DNA of 7,248 nt from Methylococcaceae bacterium (GCA_030699345.1 JAUYMX010000530.1:1-7248), one strand, 5' to 3'; shown: positions 1 to 6,249, counted from the first letter of the stretch. A program made the numbers and translations. The notes: generated from the sequence alone by a model not told the origin.

Positions 1-336
1 AAAACTGCTGTCAGTGCTGGTGAAATCAAGAATATTACCGCTGCCGGTGCTGGTGAGTTTAGCTCGATAACGTCCGCCATCGCTGGTATGCAACAGCTCT
101 AACACCGTGCCGTCGCTGTTAATGCGGATACTGTTTGGTAAAGCGCGGCGAATGTCGCGTTGCATTAAACGCAAGGTTGATTCGGCGCTATCAACCAGCG
201 TGGTGCGGCGTTGCTGATCGAAATAACTCTTCACAGGCAATGTAATAAGATCACTGGTCATTGATGCCAAAATGCCGACAATAACGATGACGGTAATCAG
301 CTCAATTAGGGTAAAACCCTGTTCGCGGCGTTGCAT
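1..336 (-). CDS. mshO: MSHA minor pilin MshO, N-terminal part (runs off the left edge)
   Basis: This is the first 112 codons of a type IV prepilin-like protein, read on the minus strand from ATG at 336. The leader MQRREQG ends in Gly7, the expected prepilin peptidase cleavage site, and mature residues FTLIE follow with the conserved Glu at mature position 5. A hydrophobic helix then runs to about residue 35. The stretch LVDSAESTLRLMQRDIRRAL (about residues 47-66), followed by PNSIRI, is typical of MshO, a minor pilin of the MSHA pilus thought to act at the tip or in initiation of assembly. The start lies one base after the mshD stop codon, so it is probably translated by coupling with mshD. 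Only a weak AAGG is seen about 12 nt upstream. The C-terminal part lies outside the window. The family call is firm; the exact role is inferred from homologues. Confidence 0.88.
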   Translation of the reverse strand, partial: MQRREQGFTLIELITVIVIVGILASMTSDLITLPVKSYFDQQRRTTLVDSAESTLRLMQRDIRRALPNSIRINSDGTVLELLHTSDGGRYRAKLTSTGSGNILDFTSTDSSF

Positions 337-337
337 G

Positions 338-781
338 TTAATACTCTGCCTTGTAGCCGACTAAAGAAAGACCGGAAACTCCGGGGCCGGAGACTGTCAC
401 GGTGATTTTTTTGGCATTAACTCCGCCGGTTAGCGCGGTTGCGGCTGTTACCGCCACTTTCACCGTATATTGCGATAATCCAGTAACGGCGTTGCCTTGC
501 TGGTCACGGACACCGGTATTAATTAAATTATTGTAATCATCGACATCATCAAAATTACTGCGACCAGTGCTGGGGTTACCGCTATAGGCTTGCAGCGAAA
601 TTTCTTCCAGATAGGATTCGGCAATTGCCAGTGCTTGATGTTCAACCACAGGATCGGCACTGTGACTGACGGTGAGATTAATAACGGAAAGAATGCCTAC
701 CAGCGCGATGCTGATAATCACCATCGACAAAATCAGCTCAACCAAGGTTGTGCCGCGTTGTCGCTTAAGGCGTGCTGTCAT
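338..781 (-). CDS. mshD: MSHA minor pilin MshD
   Basis: A 147-residue prepilin-like protein. The leader MTARLKRQRG is followed by TTLVE, so the mature protein would begin with Thr instead of the usual Phe or Met, while Glu at mature position 5 is kept. A single hydrophobic helix spans about residues 13-35. The MshD hallmark is seen at about residues 40-60: HSADPVV, then EHQALAIAESYLEE. A later FDDVDDYN also matches this family. MshD is a minor pilin of the MSHA fibre, in the PilV/GspI-like class. I chose the ATG at 781; a TTG two codons upstream (787) is possible, and neither has a clear Shine-Dalgarno. The start lies inside the end of mshC (17-nt overlap) and the stop is one base from mshO, so the three are a coupled operon. 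The family assignment is confident. Confidence 0.9.
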   Translation of the reverse strand: MTARLKRQRGTTLVELILSMVIISIALVGILSVINLTVSHSADPVVEHQALAIAESYLEEISLQAYSGNPSTGRSNFDDVDDYNNLINTGVRDQQGNAVTGLSQYTVKVAVTAATALTGGVNAKKITVTVSGPGVSGLSLVGYKAEY

Positions 782-1244
782 AAACAAAGCCGGTATCTTG
801 TATTACGGTGATTTTTCGGCTGCCGACAGTGATGTCTAACCCAGTCGAGGCAGTACCTTTAGCGGTGAAATAAATTGTTGCATTGCTAACAGCAACGCCA
901 GACTGGCTGCCTTGGTAGCTGGACTCGCCAGAACCCGGCCTTTTAACTGTTTGGGTGAAATCGCTGGTAGTGGTCGATGCACACTGGCTGCGATCACTTG
1001 CCCCCGTCTGTTTCAAGGCAAATTGATTAGCGGCAATTACTACTTGCACATTACAACCGCTCGCTACCGCTAGTTTTTGTGCATAACGAATGGCGCTAAG
1101 GGTGTCGTCAAAAAAACCGCGTTCTTGAAAAGCGGAAATACTGAAAAACTTTGGCAGTGCTGTGGCGGAAACAATTCCCAAAATGACAATCGTCATCACC
1201 AATTCAACTAAGGTGAAGCCCTTTGACGTACTTAACACCAACAT
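765..1244 (-). CDS. mshC: MSHA minor pilin MshC
   Basis: A 159-residue prepilin-like protein. The leader MLVLSTSKG (9 residues) precedes the mature start FTLVE, followed by a hydrophobic helix to about residue 30 and the LPKFF turn. The segment FQERGFFDDTLSAIRYAQKL (residues 39-58), continuing AVASGC, is characteristic of MshC. Cys64 and Cys88 could form the disulfide common in this group. MshC is a GspH/FimT-class minor pilin expected in the priming complex at the pilus tip. The ATG at 1244 has no good Shine-Dalgarno; TTG and GTG follow directly and would shorten the leader by one or two residues. It lies 78 nt downstream of mshA, behind a strong terminator, so its transcription depends on read-through from mshA or on a promoter I cannot identify. 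Confidence 0.9.
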   Translation of the reverse strand: MLVLSTSKGFTLVELVMTIVILGIVSATALPKFFSISAFQERGFFDDTLSAIRYAQKLAVASGCNVQVVIAANQFALKQTGASDRSQCASTTTSDFTQTVKRPGSGESSYQGSQSGVAVSNATIYFTAKGTASTGLDITVGSRKITVIQDTGFVYDSTP

Positions 1245-1260
1245 TGTTAGTGGCAGATTA

Positions 1261-1304
1261 TAAAAATTAAGCCTGATTAGTGACTAACATAATCAGGCTT
1301 AATT
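1261..1304 (-). terminator. Intrinsic terminator (attenuator) between mshA and mshC
   Basis: A perfect 13-bp inverted repeat (1267-1279 with 1290-1302, sequence TTAAGCCTGATTA in the left arm) surrounds a 10-nt loop. Two further A-T pairs extend the stem to 1265-1304. Read on the minus strand, the stem is followed by TTAATTTTTATAA, a U-rich tail. It begins about 20 nt after the mshA stop and ends about 20 nt before the mshC start. The structure is seen directly; its role in making mshA transcript far more abundant than mshC-D-O is inference. Confidence 0.85.
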
Positions 1305-1322
1305 AATTTAATTGAGACAGGA

Positions 1323-1769
1323 TTAAGAACAGTTTGATGCATCAATGGCTGCTGATGCGGGTGTTGATGCATCTTTAGCAACAGAATAAGTAATCTGGCA
1401 TGTTTTTGAATCAGCTACGCCTGTGGCAAAACCGATGTTAACACCTGCTGTAGTCCAAGAAATATCACCTGTTAAGGTAATGGCATTAACAATGCCCTCA
1501 GCATCTGGATAGCCAAAAGCCAAAGTGATTTTTTTGCCTTCTAATTCGATTGCGCCAGTGGGTCCGGCTTGATTTTCGATTAGCGCCTGAGAATGCACAA
1601 TAGTTAGTGCTGATTGTATTGCGCCATAAGCACCTTGAAGCGTGCTAGCGCGAGCGTCAACGGCAAGATTGGCAAATTTAGGAAGCGCTGTTGCCGCCAA
1701 AATCCCCAAAATCACAATTACCATAACCAATTCAATTAACGTAAAACCTTGTTGTTTGTGTAAATTCAC
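1323..1769 (-). CDS. mshA: MSHA-type major pilin MshA (MshB not excluded)
   Basis: A type IV prepilin of 148 residues from the chosen GTG start at 1769. The 8-residue leader ends QQG and the mature chain starts FTLIE, followed by a strongly hydrophobic helix to LPKFANL. Then come DARASTLQGAYGAIQSAL and, further on, a KKITLAFGYPDAEGI segment; the FGYP motif recurs in MshA and MshB pilins. Cys124 and Cys147 near the end would form the C-terminal disulfide loop typical of pilins. An upstream in-frame ATG at 1808 would give a 21-residue leader, but the GTG has a much better ribosome binding site and a normal short leader. It is the first gene of the minus-strand pilin run and is followed by a terminator, as suits an abundant structural subunit. 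MshA and MshB are paralogues; only one is present here, so the exact paralogue name is less certain than the family. Confidence 0.85.
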   Translation of the reverse strand: MNLHKQQGFTLIELVMVIVILGILAATALPKFANLAVDARASTLQGAYGAIQSALTIVHSQALIENQAGPTGAIELEGKKITLAFGYPDAEGIVNAITLTGDISWTTAGVNIGFATGVADSKTCQITYSVAKDASTPASAAIDASNCS

Positions 1770-1774
1770 TTTTG

Positions 1775-1781
1775 TCACCTT
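1775..1781 (-). promoter_or_regulatory. Shine-Dalgarno that sets the mshA GTG start
   Basis: On the minus strand the sequence AAGGTGA lies 5 nt before the GTG at 1769; six of its bases (AGGTGA) fit the 16S anti-Shine-Dalgarno. No comparable site precedes the upstream ATG at 1808. This decides for the shorter protein with an 8-residue prepilin leader. Confidence 0.75.
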
Positions 1782-1920
1782 GAGTTTGAATAAGAAATAA
1801 GCCCACACTGCATTAACGCTAGAAAGTGTAGACTATACTGCAATTTAAAATCGCCACGATCTAAAAAATCAACTTACGTGCCACACTCCAGCTATTTAAT
1901 ATTTCTGCCAGACAGTCGAC

Positions 1921-2142
1921 ATGAGCATAAGAAAAATCATATTTTGCGATATATGTAATCCACAAGGTTTAAGAGCAATCGAATTTCGCCGCGCACCACG
2001 TAACGACCAGCGTACCGGACGACGAATTAGCGACGGGAGGTCTTGGTTTGAGGGTGAATTGAGTGCAGCACTGCAAGCAGGTTGGGTTAATACCGGTGAT
2101 GGTGGGCATATTTGCCCCGCTTGCAAACTTAACAAAACTTGA
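1921..2142 (+). CDS. Small uncharacterised protein with two CxxC pairs (possible zinc ribbon)
   Basis: I do not recognise this 73-residue protein. It has a CDIC pair at Cys9/Cys12 and a CPAC pair at Cys65/Cys68, so four cysteines could hold one zinc ion in a ribbon-like fold that closes the chain ends. The middle is basic and polar, with an arginine-rich segment (FRRAPRNDQRTGRR, about residues 23-36) that could contact nucleic acid, then a WFEGELSAALQAGW stretch that looks helical. No signal peptide or membrane segment is seen, so it should be cytoplasmic. It is divergent from mshA and ends 18 nt before mshQ, in the same reading frame, so the two may be co-transcribed. The ATG at 1921 has no clear Shine-Dalgarno. 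That it is a real gene is inferred from the ordered cysteine pairs and the close packing with mshQ; a regulatory role is a guess. Confidence 0.6.
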   Translation: MSIRKIIFCDICNPQGLRAIEFRRAPRNDQRTGRRISDGRSWFEGELSAALQAGWVNTGDGGHICPACKLNKT

Positions 2143-2160
2143 TGGCCGACTAAAAATTTA

Positions 2161-5109
2161 ATGCCAGGTATTTCAATTAACTTAAGCAATGCAAATAAGC
2201 CTTATGGGCTGCTTTTTACTTGGCTGTTATTACTTCTTTTTAGCGGTCAAACGTTTGCTTGGTACGATAACACTTGGCATTACAGGATTCCTATTAATGT
2301 ACCCGCCGGTAGCAGCGTCAACAGTACCATCAAGGTCGATGTCGATTTTGCCGCACAATTAAGCACCCTTGGCGTTGTCGGCAGTTTTGATATTAACTCC
2401 CCCCGCATTGTCCGCAGCAACGATCTTAGCTTAGCCACCAACCAGGAATACACCGATACCATCTACGCCGGGGGCACTGATTCTACTGGCAACAATCGCG
2501 GCGAAATTCGTTTTATTTTGCAGGATGCCGGAGCCACTACTTATTACCTGTACTTTGATACCGTAGCCAATGGTCCCAAAGCGACCAACTCACAAAGCAA
2601 AATCAACGGTAACTTTGAGGCCGATATTACCGGTACGGTAACGCCGAATTCCTGGGCTGCAGCCAGCCGTAGTGATGCCAATATGGATTTGCAGATTCGC
2701 CCGGCGGAGACTGTGAGCGTTAGTGATACCAGTTCCGGCACACTTCCGGCAACAGTTAATACCAACGGTAACCCCAATACAGGTAAATATTCTTATTTGC
2801 TAGGCTTTCGTAGTAACTCTGATGTGACTGCGGCGAGTAATACTAATGCCACTATTACTCGTACTATTAAAATCCCCGCTACTGATCCGGGTAATCTTAC
2901 GATTAAAATTAAACCAGAGGGCTGGGATTCGGGAAGAAATAATGATCTGAGCAACTTTGATTTCTTGCAAGTACGCTTACTAGATGCCAGTAATTCTAAC
3001 GTGCTGTTAGTGATTGTAGGGCCATCGCTGAATAATTACGCGACTTGCCCATTTAGCCCGAATCACAACACCAGTCCTGCAACCAATAGCGCCTCGGGTT
3101 ATGGGCCTTATAATTATTGGGACAATGGCATCGATTCCAATAATCACACCTTAGGGATGACCAGTACTTTTAACCGAGGTAGAGAGCCTTGGATTAGCTG
3201 TTCTGCCGGTTTAGCTACGGTTGCTGGCAAAACTGTCAAGTTAGAAATAAGAATGGATGTTATCAGCGAATATCGCAGCTGGTTTTTGCTTGATGATTTG
3301 GAATGGAGCGTCAAAAGCGCTAGTTTGGGCGTACCACAAACTGTGCCGGTTGCCGCCCCACCTGCCACTGGCTTCAATGCCTTTGAAACAGCTACTGCCG
3401 CTAATTCAATAAGTGGTGTGTTGAAAACTAAAATAGCAGGAACTGCATTTAATTTTGATGTGGTTGCGCTTACCAGCAGTCCGGCCACTGTCTTGACCAG
3501 CTTTACCGGTACAGTCAAAGTGGAGTTGGTTGACGGTCGAGGCGTAAGTTGTACAGCCAATACTGCAATTCAGACCGTCTCTGCCAGTTATACCTTTACT
3601 GCGACCGAGCAAGGTCGACATACGTTTTCCGGCGTCAGCCAAGCGCAAGCTTATCCCGATGCGCTTGTGCGTATTTCTTATCCAGCCAGCGCGCCAACTG
3701 TTGTTGCCTGTTCAACGGATCATTTTACTATTCGTCCGGCTAACTTTACTGCTACCGCAAGTGATGCTAACTGGGTGTCAGCGGGGACTACACGATCTCT
3801 GAATGCGTCTTCGGCTACTGCTACGCCAACCCATAAAGCCGGACAGCCATTTACTTTGGTTGCGACAGCCTATAACAGTCTCGGCGCTGTCACCAGCGGC
3901 TATAAAGGAACCCCAATCGCTAATTTTAATAGTTGTGTGTTGCCTGCTAGCGGGTGTGTCGGCGGCGCCTTCAATGCCGGCACTTTTGTCGTTAATAACG
4001 GTGTTGCGACGTCGATAACTGCCCAATATTCCGAGGTTGGCGTTATTAACGCAACAATTAAAGATAGTGATTTTGCAATTATTGACGCTAGCGATGGCTC
4101 TACCTTAAGCGAGCGTACAATCACGTCCCCAATTTTTACTATTGGCCGGTTTGTACCGGATCATTTCGATGTTACCTTGAATACGCCGGTCTTTGCGCCC
4201 AGCTGTAATAAGTTTACCTATATCGGGCAACCTATCAAATTTGCCACCGCGCCAGAGGCCAGTATTAGCGCTAAAAATAACTCCGGGGTAATCACGCAGA
4301 ATTACACCGGCAGTTTATGGAAGGTTAACCTCAGCAATACAACTCCGAGCTATAGCGAAGCTGCCCAGCCATTAACGGTATTAAATACGAGTCTACCTAC
4401 TACTATCGATAACGGCGATGGCACTGGGCGGCTCAACTTTGCCGATACCACCAGCAATATTCTGGCAATTACCCGATCCGCGCCAATTAACGAGTTTAAT
4501 GCCGAAATCGCCCTGAGTTTTACCTTGCAAGACACCGATGCCGTGCAGGTTGCCAACATCAATGGCGGCGCGGGCGTAAATCCGGTTAGATTTGGCGCGG
4601 CCAGTGCCGGTAACGGCATCAGCTTTACCGGCGGCAATAAAACTCAGCGCTGGGGGCGTTTAGCACTGGGCAATGCCTATGGCTCGGAATTGGTTGCCTT
4701 GTCGGTGCCGTTATTTGCTGAGTATTTCAACGGGTCGTCGTTTATCAGTAACACTCGCGACAATTGCACGGCGTTAACCTTGAGCAGCCAGCTGGCGCTT
4801 AGCAATTTGGTCACCAATAGCGGTGCAACTAAAGCAGGTAATGCCGTGATGACCATTGCACCATCCGGGACATCGCAAGCCAGCTTGGCAAATGCCACTT
4901 TACTTAATGGCGTGGCGGGATTGAGTTTTAGCGCGCCGGGCGCGGGCAATACCGGTTATATCGACATTACCGGTAATTTCGCCGACATGCCGTGGTTGTT
5001 ATTCGATTGGGATAATAATGGCGTGCAAGATAATTCGCCCACTGCCAAAGCGACGTTTGGCATTTACAAAGGTAATAGTAAGCAGGTTTATTTGCGGGAA
5101 GTTTATTAG
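2161..5109 (+). CDS. mshQ: MshQ-like secreted MSHA protein (DUF2341 plus DUF6701)
   Basis: A 982-residue exported protein. Residues 17-33 form a signal peptide core (LLFTWLLLLLFSGQTFA) with likely cleavage before Trp34. WYDNTWHYRIPINV (34-47) starts a DUF2341-like domain that runs to about residue 135 (TTYYLYFD). Residues about 145-385 look like a jelly-roll, carbohydrate-binding-type beta-sandwich: NGNFE at its start and WFLLDDLEW at its end. From FNAFE (405-409) the chain matches MshQ/DUF6701 proteins, including TKIAGTAF, a VACSTDHFTIRP motif (Cys517, Arg525, Pro526) and the C-terminal ATFGIYKGN followed by YLREVY at the very end. Several cysteines fit a periplasmic or surface location. MshQ is the large accessory protein of MSHA pili, possibly tip-associated; its exact function is not established. 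In Vibrio-type loci it lies downstream of mshP on the pilin strand; here it is inverted. The ATG at 2161 has no Shine-Dalgarno, so coupling to the upstream small gene is plausible. Confidence 0.88.
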   Translation: MPGISINLSNANKPYGLLFTWLLLLLFSGQTFAWYDNTWHYRIPINVPAGSSVNSTIKVDVDFAAQLSTLGVVGSFDINSPRIVRSNDLSLATNQEYTDTIYAGGTDSTGNNRGEIRFILQDAGATTYYLYFDTVANGPKATNSQSKINGNFEADITGTVTPNSWAAASRSDANMDLQIRPAETVSVSDTSSGTLPATVNTNGNPNTGKYSYLLGFRSNSDVTAASNTNATITRTIKIPATDPGNLTIKIKPEGWDSGRNNDLSNFDFLQVRLLDASNSNVLLVIVGPSLNNYATCPFSPNHNTSPATNSASGYGPYNYWDNGIDSNNHTLGMTSTFNRGREPWISCSAGLATVAGKTVKLEIRMDVISEYRSWFLLDDLEWSVKSASLGVPQTVPVAAPPATGFNAFETATAANSISGVLKTKIAGTAFNFDVVALTSSPATVLTSFTGTVKVELVDGRGVSCTANTAIQTVSASYTFTATEQGRHTFSGVSQAQAYPDALVRISYPASAPTVVACSTDHFTIRPANFTATASDANWVSAGTTRSLNASSATATPTHKAGQPFTLVATAYNSLGAVTSGYKGTPIANFNSCVLPASGCVGGAFNAGTFVVNNGVATSITAQYSEVGVINATIKDSDFAIIDASDGSTLSERTITSPIFTIGRFVPDHFDVTLNTPVFAPSCNKFTYIGQPIKFATAPEASISAKNNSGVITQNYTGSLWKVNLSNTTPSYSEAAQPLTVLNTSLPTTIDNGDGTGRLNFADTTSNILAITRSAPINEFNAEIALSFTLQDTDAVQVANINGGAGVNPVRFGAASAGNGISFTGGNKTQRWGRLALGNAYGSELVALSVPLFAEYFNGSSFISNTRDNCTALTLSSQLALSNLVTNSGATKAGNAVMTIAPSGTSQASLANATLLNGVAGLSFSAPGAGNTGYIDITGNFADMPWLLFDWDNNGVQDNSPTAKATFGIYKGNSKQVYLREVY

Positions 5110-5138
5110 CGCCTTCTCAATTTAGAGGGCGTTTTTAT
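5110..5138 (+). terminator. Intrinsic terminator of mshQ
   Basis: Directly after the mshQ stop, CGCCTTCT (5110-5117) pairs with AGAGGGCG (5124-5131) across a 6-nt loop, with one G-U pair. TTTTTATT follows at once. This is a classic rho-independent terminator for the plus strand. Its T-tract overlaps the left end of the palindromic repeat that starts at 5134. Confidence 0.85.
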
Positions 5139-5301
5139 TGTTCCATACTCTGCATCACTGCCATTAAGTTAAGATGTAGGTGCGAATTTATTCGCACATT
5201 GCGAAGCAATGATTAGCCAGTTGTGCGAATAAATTCGCACCTACAAGTGTATCGATTTTGCTTAACTTAATGGCAATGATGCTCTGCGTGGGAACTATAA
5301 A
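5134..5301. repeat. Nested palindromic repeat element between mshQ and the TA pair
   Basis: A 168-bp element built as palindromes within palindromes. Outer arms 5134-5173 and 5261-5301 are imperfect inverted copies: TTTAT.GTTCC at the outer end, a poorly matched stretch, then GCATCA and TGCCATTAAGTTAAG, of which the last 15 bp are perfectly inverted (5159-5173 with 5261-5275). Inside lie the two 24-bp arms described separately. No coding sequence is present. It resembles REP/MITE-type dispersed repeats. The remainder of this gene-free stretch, 5302-5419, holds the TA promoter and leader, and I see nothing else in it. Confidence 0.75.
5175..5245. repeat. REP-type inverted pair with 24-bp perfect arms
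   Basis: Positions 5175-5198 and 5222-5245 are perfect inverted copies of 24 bp, separated by 23 bp. Each arm starts or ends with TGTAGG/CCTACA and is itself a small palindrome (GTGCGAAT-TT-ATTCGCAC). Either each arm forms an 8-bp hairpin or both arms pair into one long stem. The motif looks like a REP sequence of the kind scattered through many gammaproteobacterial genomes; that family link is from memory and not tested. Confidence 0.8.
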
Positions 5302-5350
5302 GTCAAAGAAACACTCGGCGGCTACCAATAAGCCTGCTTCAAAGAGCCGG

Positions 5351-5380
5351 TTAATGATGTTGGCAATGTAAAGATATAAT
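5351..5380 (+). promoter_or_regulatory. Likely sigma70 promoter of the toxin-antitoxin operon
   Basis: A perfect -10 box TATAAT lies at 5375-5380. The best -35 is TTAATG at 5351-5356, only three of six consensus bases, with an 18-nt spacer. Transcription would start near 5387, giving a leader of about 33 nt that carries the GGAGG ribosome binding site. No clear operator palindrome is visible across the -10, so autoregulation by the complex cannot be read from the sequence. Confidence 0.5.
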
Positions 5381-5419
5381 GTGCTGTCTATGTGCAAATC
5401 AGCTTAACTGGAGGCAAAC

Positions 5420-5629
5420 ATGAATTTATCAGAAAAAATATTGGCGACAGTCGCTTCATTACCAGAAGCCAAACAAGCTGAAGTTCTTGATTTTGTGGAA
5501 TACCTTAAGCTAAAAACAGAAAAGGAAGAGAACAACGATTGGAATAGTCTATCTATCTCCTCCGCAATGAGGGGCATGGAAAATGAAGAATCTAATTATT
5601 CCGTTACTGATTTAAAAGAAACCTATTAA
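5420..5629 (+). CDS. Antitoxin of a MazF-type toxin-antitoxin pair (DUF2281-like)
   Basis: A 69-residue acidic protein. Its N-terminal half, LSEKILATVASLPEAKQAEV then LDFVEYLKLK (residues 3-32), matches the DUF2281 pattern found in small antitoxins: a helix, the LPE turn, then a helix with EVLDFVEYL. The C-terminal half (W41 onward, with SSAMRGMENEE and YSVTDLKETY) is polar and probably disordered until it wraps the toxin. The start is well supported: GGAGG at 5410-5414 lies 5 nt before the ATG. The stop overlaps the toxin start by one base (TAATG), so the two are translated together, the usual order of antitoxin first. It should neutralise the downstream ribonuclease and may help repress the operon, though no classic DNA-binding motif is evident. 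Confidence 0.82.
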   Translation: MNLSEKILATVASLPEAKQAEVLDFVEYLKLKTEKEENNDWNSLSISSAMRGMENEESNYSVTDLKETY

Positions 5630-5979
5630 TGATTTCAGAAGGCCAGATAGTTTTATTTCGGTTTCCTCAAACCGATCAAGATGAAGGCAAACTCCGTCCA
5701 GCGTTGGTCCTTCGCAAATTACCTGGAAAATTTGATGATTGGCTAATCTGCATGATTTCCAGCCAGCTTCATCAAGCAATCCCAACGTTGGATGAGGTTA
5801 TTTATCTGGAAGAGTCCGATTTTAATCAAAGCGGATTAAAGCAATCGAGTTTAATTCGAGTGACTAGATTAGCCGTCGTTAGCGAAGAAATCCTGTTAGG
5901 GACACTGGGCGATATTGACGTTAATAGACTCATAAAAATAAAAACTAACTTGGCCAAATGGCTTCAAAATTCATTCTGA
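5629..5979 (+). CDS. MazF/PemK-family endoribonuclease toxin
   Basis: A 116-residue protein of MazF/PemK type, a small beta-barrel ribonuclease that cuts mRNA when not bound by its antitoxin. The landmarks are in order: GQIVLFRFPQTD (residues 5-16), KLRPALVL (21-28) with the conserved Arg23 that corresponds to the catalytic arginine of MazF, and MISSQ (42-46). In most relatives the last motif reads ITSQ with a key Thr; here a Ser occupies that place, which keeps the hydroxyl. The later DFNQSGLKQSSLIRVTRLAV (65-84) and LGDI segments also fit the family. The start codon overlaps the antitoxin stop by one base and lacks a Shine-Dalgarno of its own, pointing to translational coupling. No U-tract terminator follows; the gene runs towards the MITE-like element. 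The length is normal and the frame is intact. Confidence 0.87.
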   Translation: MISEGQIVLFRFPQTDQDEGKLRPALVLRKLPGKFDDWLICMISSQLHQAIPTLDEVIYLEESDFNQSGLKQSSLIRVTRLAVVSEEILLGTLGDIDVNRLIKIKTNLAKWLQNSF

Positions 5980-5999
5980 AATATAGCGGTATCAAACTA

Positions 6000-6200
6000 A
6001 TACCAATCCCAATAAGTTTTTAATTAAAGCCTAGGAATTCAATGTCATTAAGTTAAGCCGTTCGTGGTGAGCTTGTCGAACCATGAACGGATTAACCATT
6101 CACCCTTCGACAGGCTCAGGGCGAACGGTTAATCTTTAACGTTGAGCTAGCCTTCAATAATCTAAGAAACAATAAGATATGAATTTATTGGGATTGGTAT
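6000..6200. mobile_element. MITE-like element, 201 bp, with 16-bp terminal inverted repeats
   Basis: The ends are perfect 16-bp inverted repeats: ATACCAATCCCAATAA at 6000-6015 and its reverse complement at 6185-6200. The pentamer AACTA occurs immediately outside both ends (5995-5999 and 6201-6205), as expected for a target site duplication. The interior contains a REP pair and no open reading frame, so the element would be non-autonomous and moved by a transposase elsewhere. The flanks of the REP pair are also loosely complementary, so the whole element is close to one long imperfect palindrome. It sits between the convergent toxin gene and mshG. The structure is direct observation; mobility is inference. 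Confidence 0.7.
6058..6128. repeat. REP pair inside the MITE-like element
   Basis: Two related arms lie in inverted orientation: CCGTTCG...GTCGAA (6058-6080) and TTCGAC...CGAACGG (6106-6128). The first arm also closes as a local hairpin, CCGTTCGTGG with CCATGAACGG (6058-6067 and 6081-6090, one mismatch). The TTCGACAGGCTCAGGGCGAACGG-type core, here at 6106-6128, is a REP form common in many bacterial genomes, recalled from experience and not searched. It could stop transcription coming from both the toxin gene and mshG. Confidence 0.8.
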
Positions 6201-6210
6201 AACTAGACAT

Positions 6211-6248
6211 CGTTCCCCATGCTCCAGCACCCTTGCCATTAAGTTAAG
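6211..6248 (+). repeat. Third copy of the GTTCC...TGCCATTAAGTTAAG repeat arm
   Basis: The sequence from GTTCCCCATGCTCC at 6211 to TGCCATTAAGTTAAG at 6248 parallels the left arm of the palindromic repeat at 5140-5173 and is inverted relative to 5261-5297. The last 15 bases are identical in all three, and the identity with the 5159 copy reaches 17 bases (to 6250). It ends directly against the mshG stop codon (TTA at 6250-6252 on the plus strand). Confidence 0.7.
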
Positions 6249-6249
6249 A

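Noticed and set aside
1770..1808. Longer mshA starting at ATG 1808
   Set aside because: It would give a 21-residue leader with hydrophobic residues before the cleavage site and lacks a ribosome binding site, while the GTG at 1769 has AAGGTGA 5 nt upstream.
1809..1860. Possible mshA promoter with TATAGT (minus strand, 1837-1832), and a sigma54-like TGGC...TTGC pair just upstream
   Set aside because: No -35 box is found at 15-18 nt from the TATAGT, and the GG to GC spacing of the sigma54-like pair is 12 instead of 10. A promoter must exist here, but I cannot place it.
1873..1900. Possible plus-strand promoter for the CxxC gene (TTTAAT at 1895-1900)
   Set aside because: The -10 matches five of six bases but the best -35 (CTTACG) matches only three, with a 16-nt spacer; too weak in this AT-rich stretch to list.
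3144..3560. Long antisense open frames within mshQ
   Set aside because: They are shadows of the mshQ coding frame with low-complexity translations and no motifs or start signals.
5134..5301. CRISPR-like array
   Set aside because: The repeats are inverted pairs, too few and unevenly spaced, with no series of direct repeats separated by unique spacers.
5188..5397. Minus-strand open frame of 69 codons
   Set aside because: It begins in the TA promoter region and runs into the palindromic repeat; it has no ribosome binding site or recognisable motif and is explained by the repeat.
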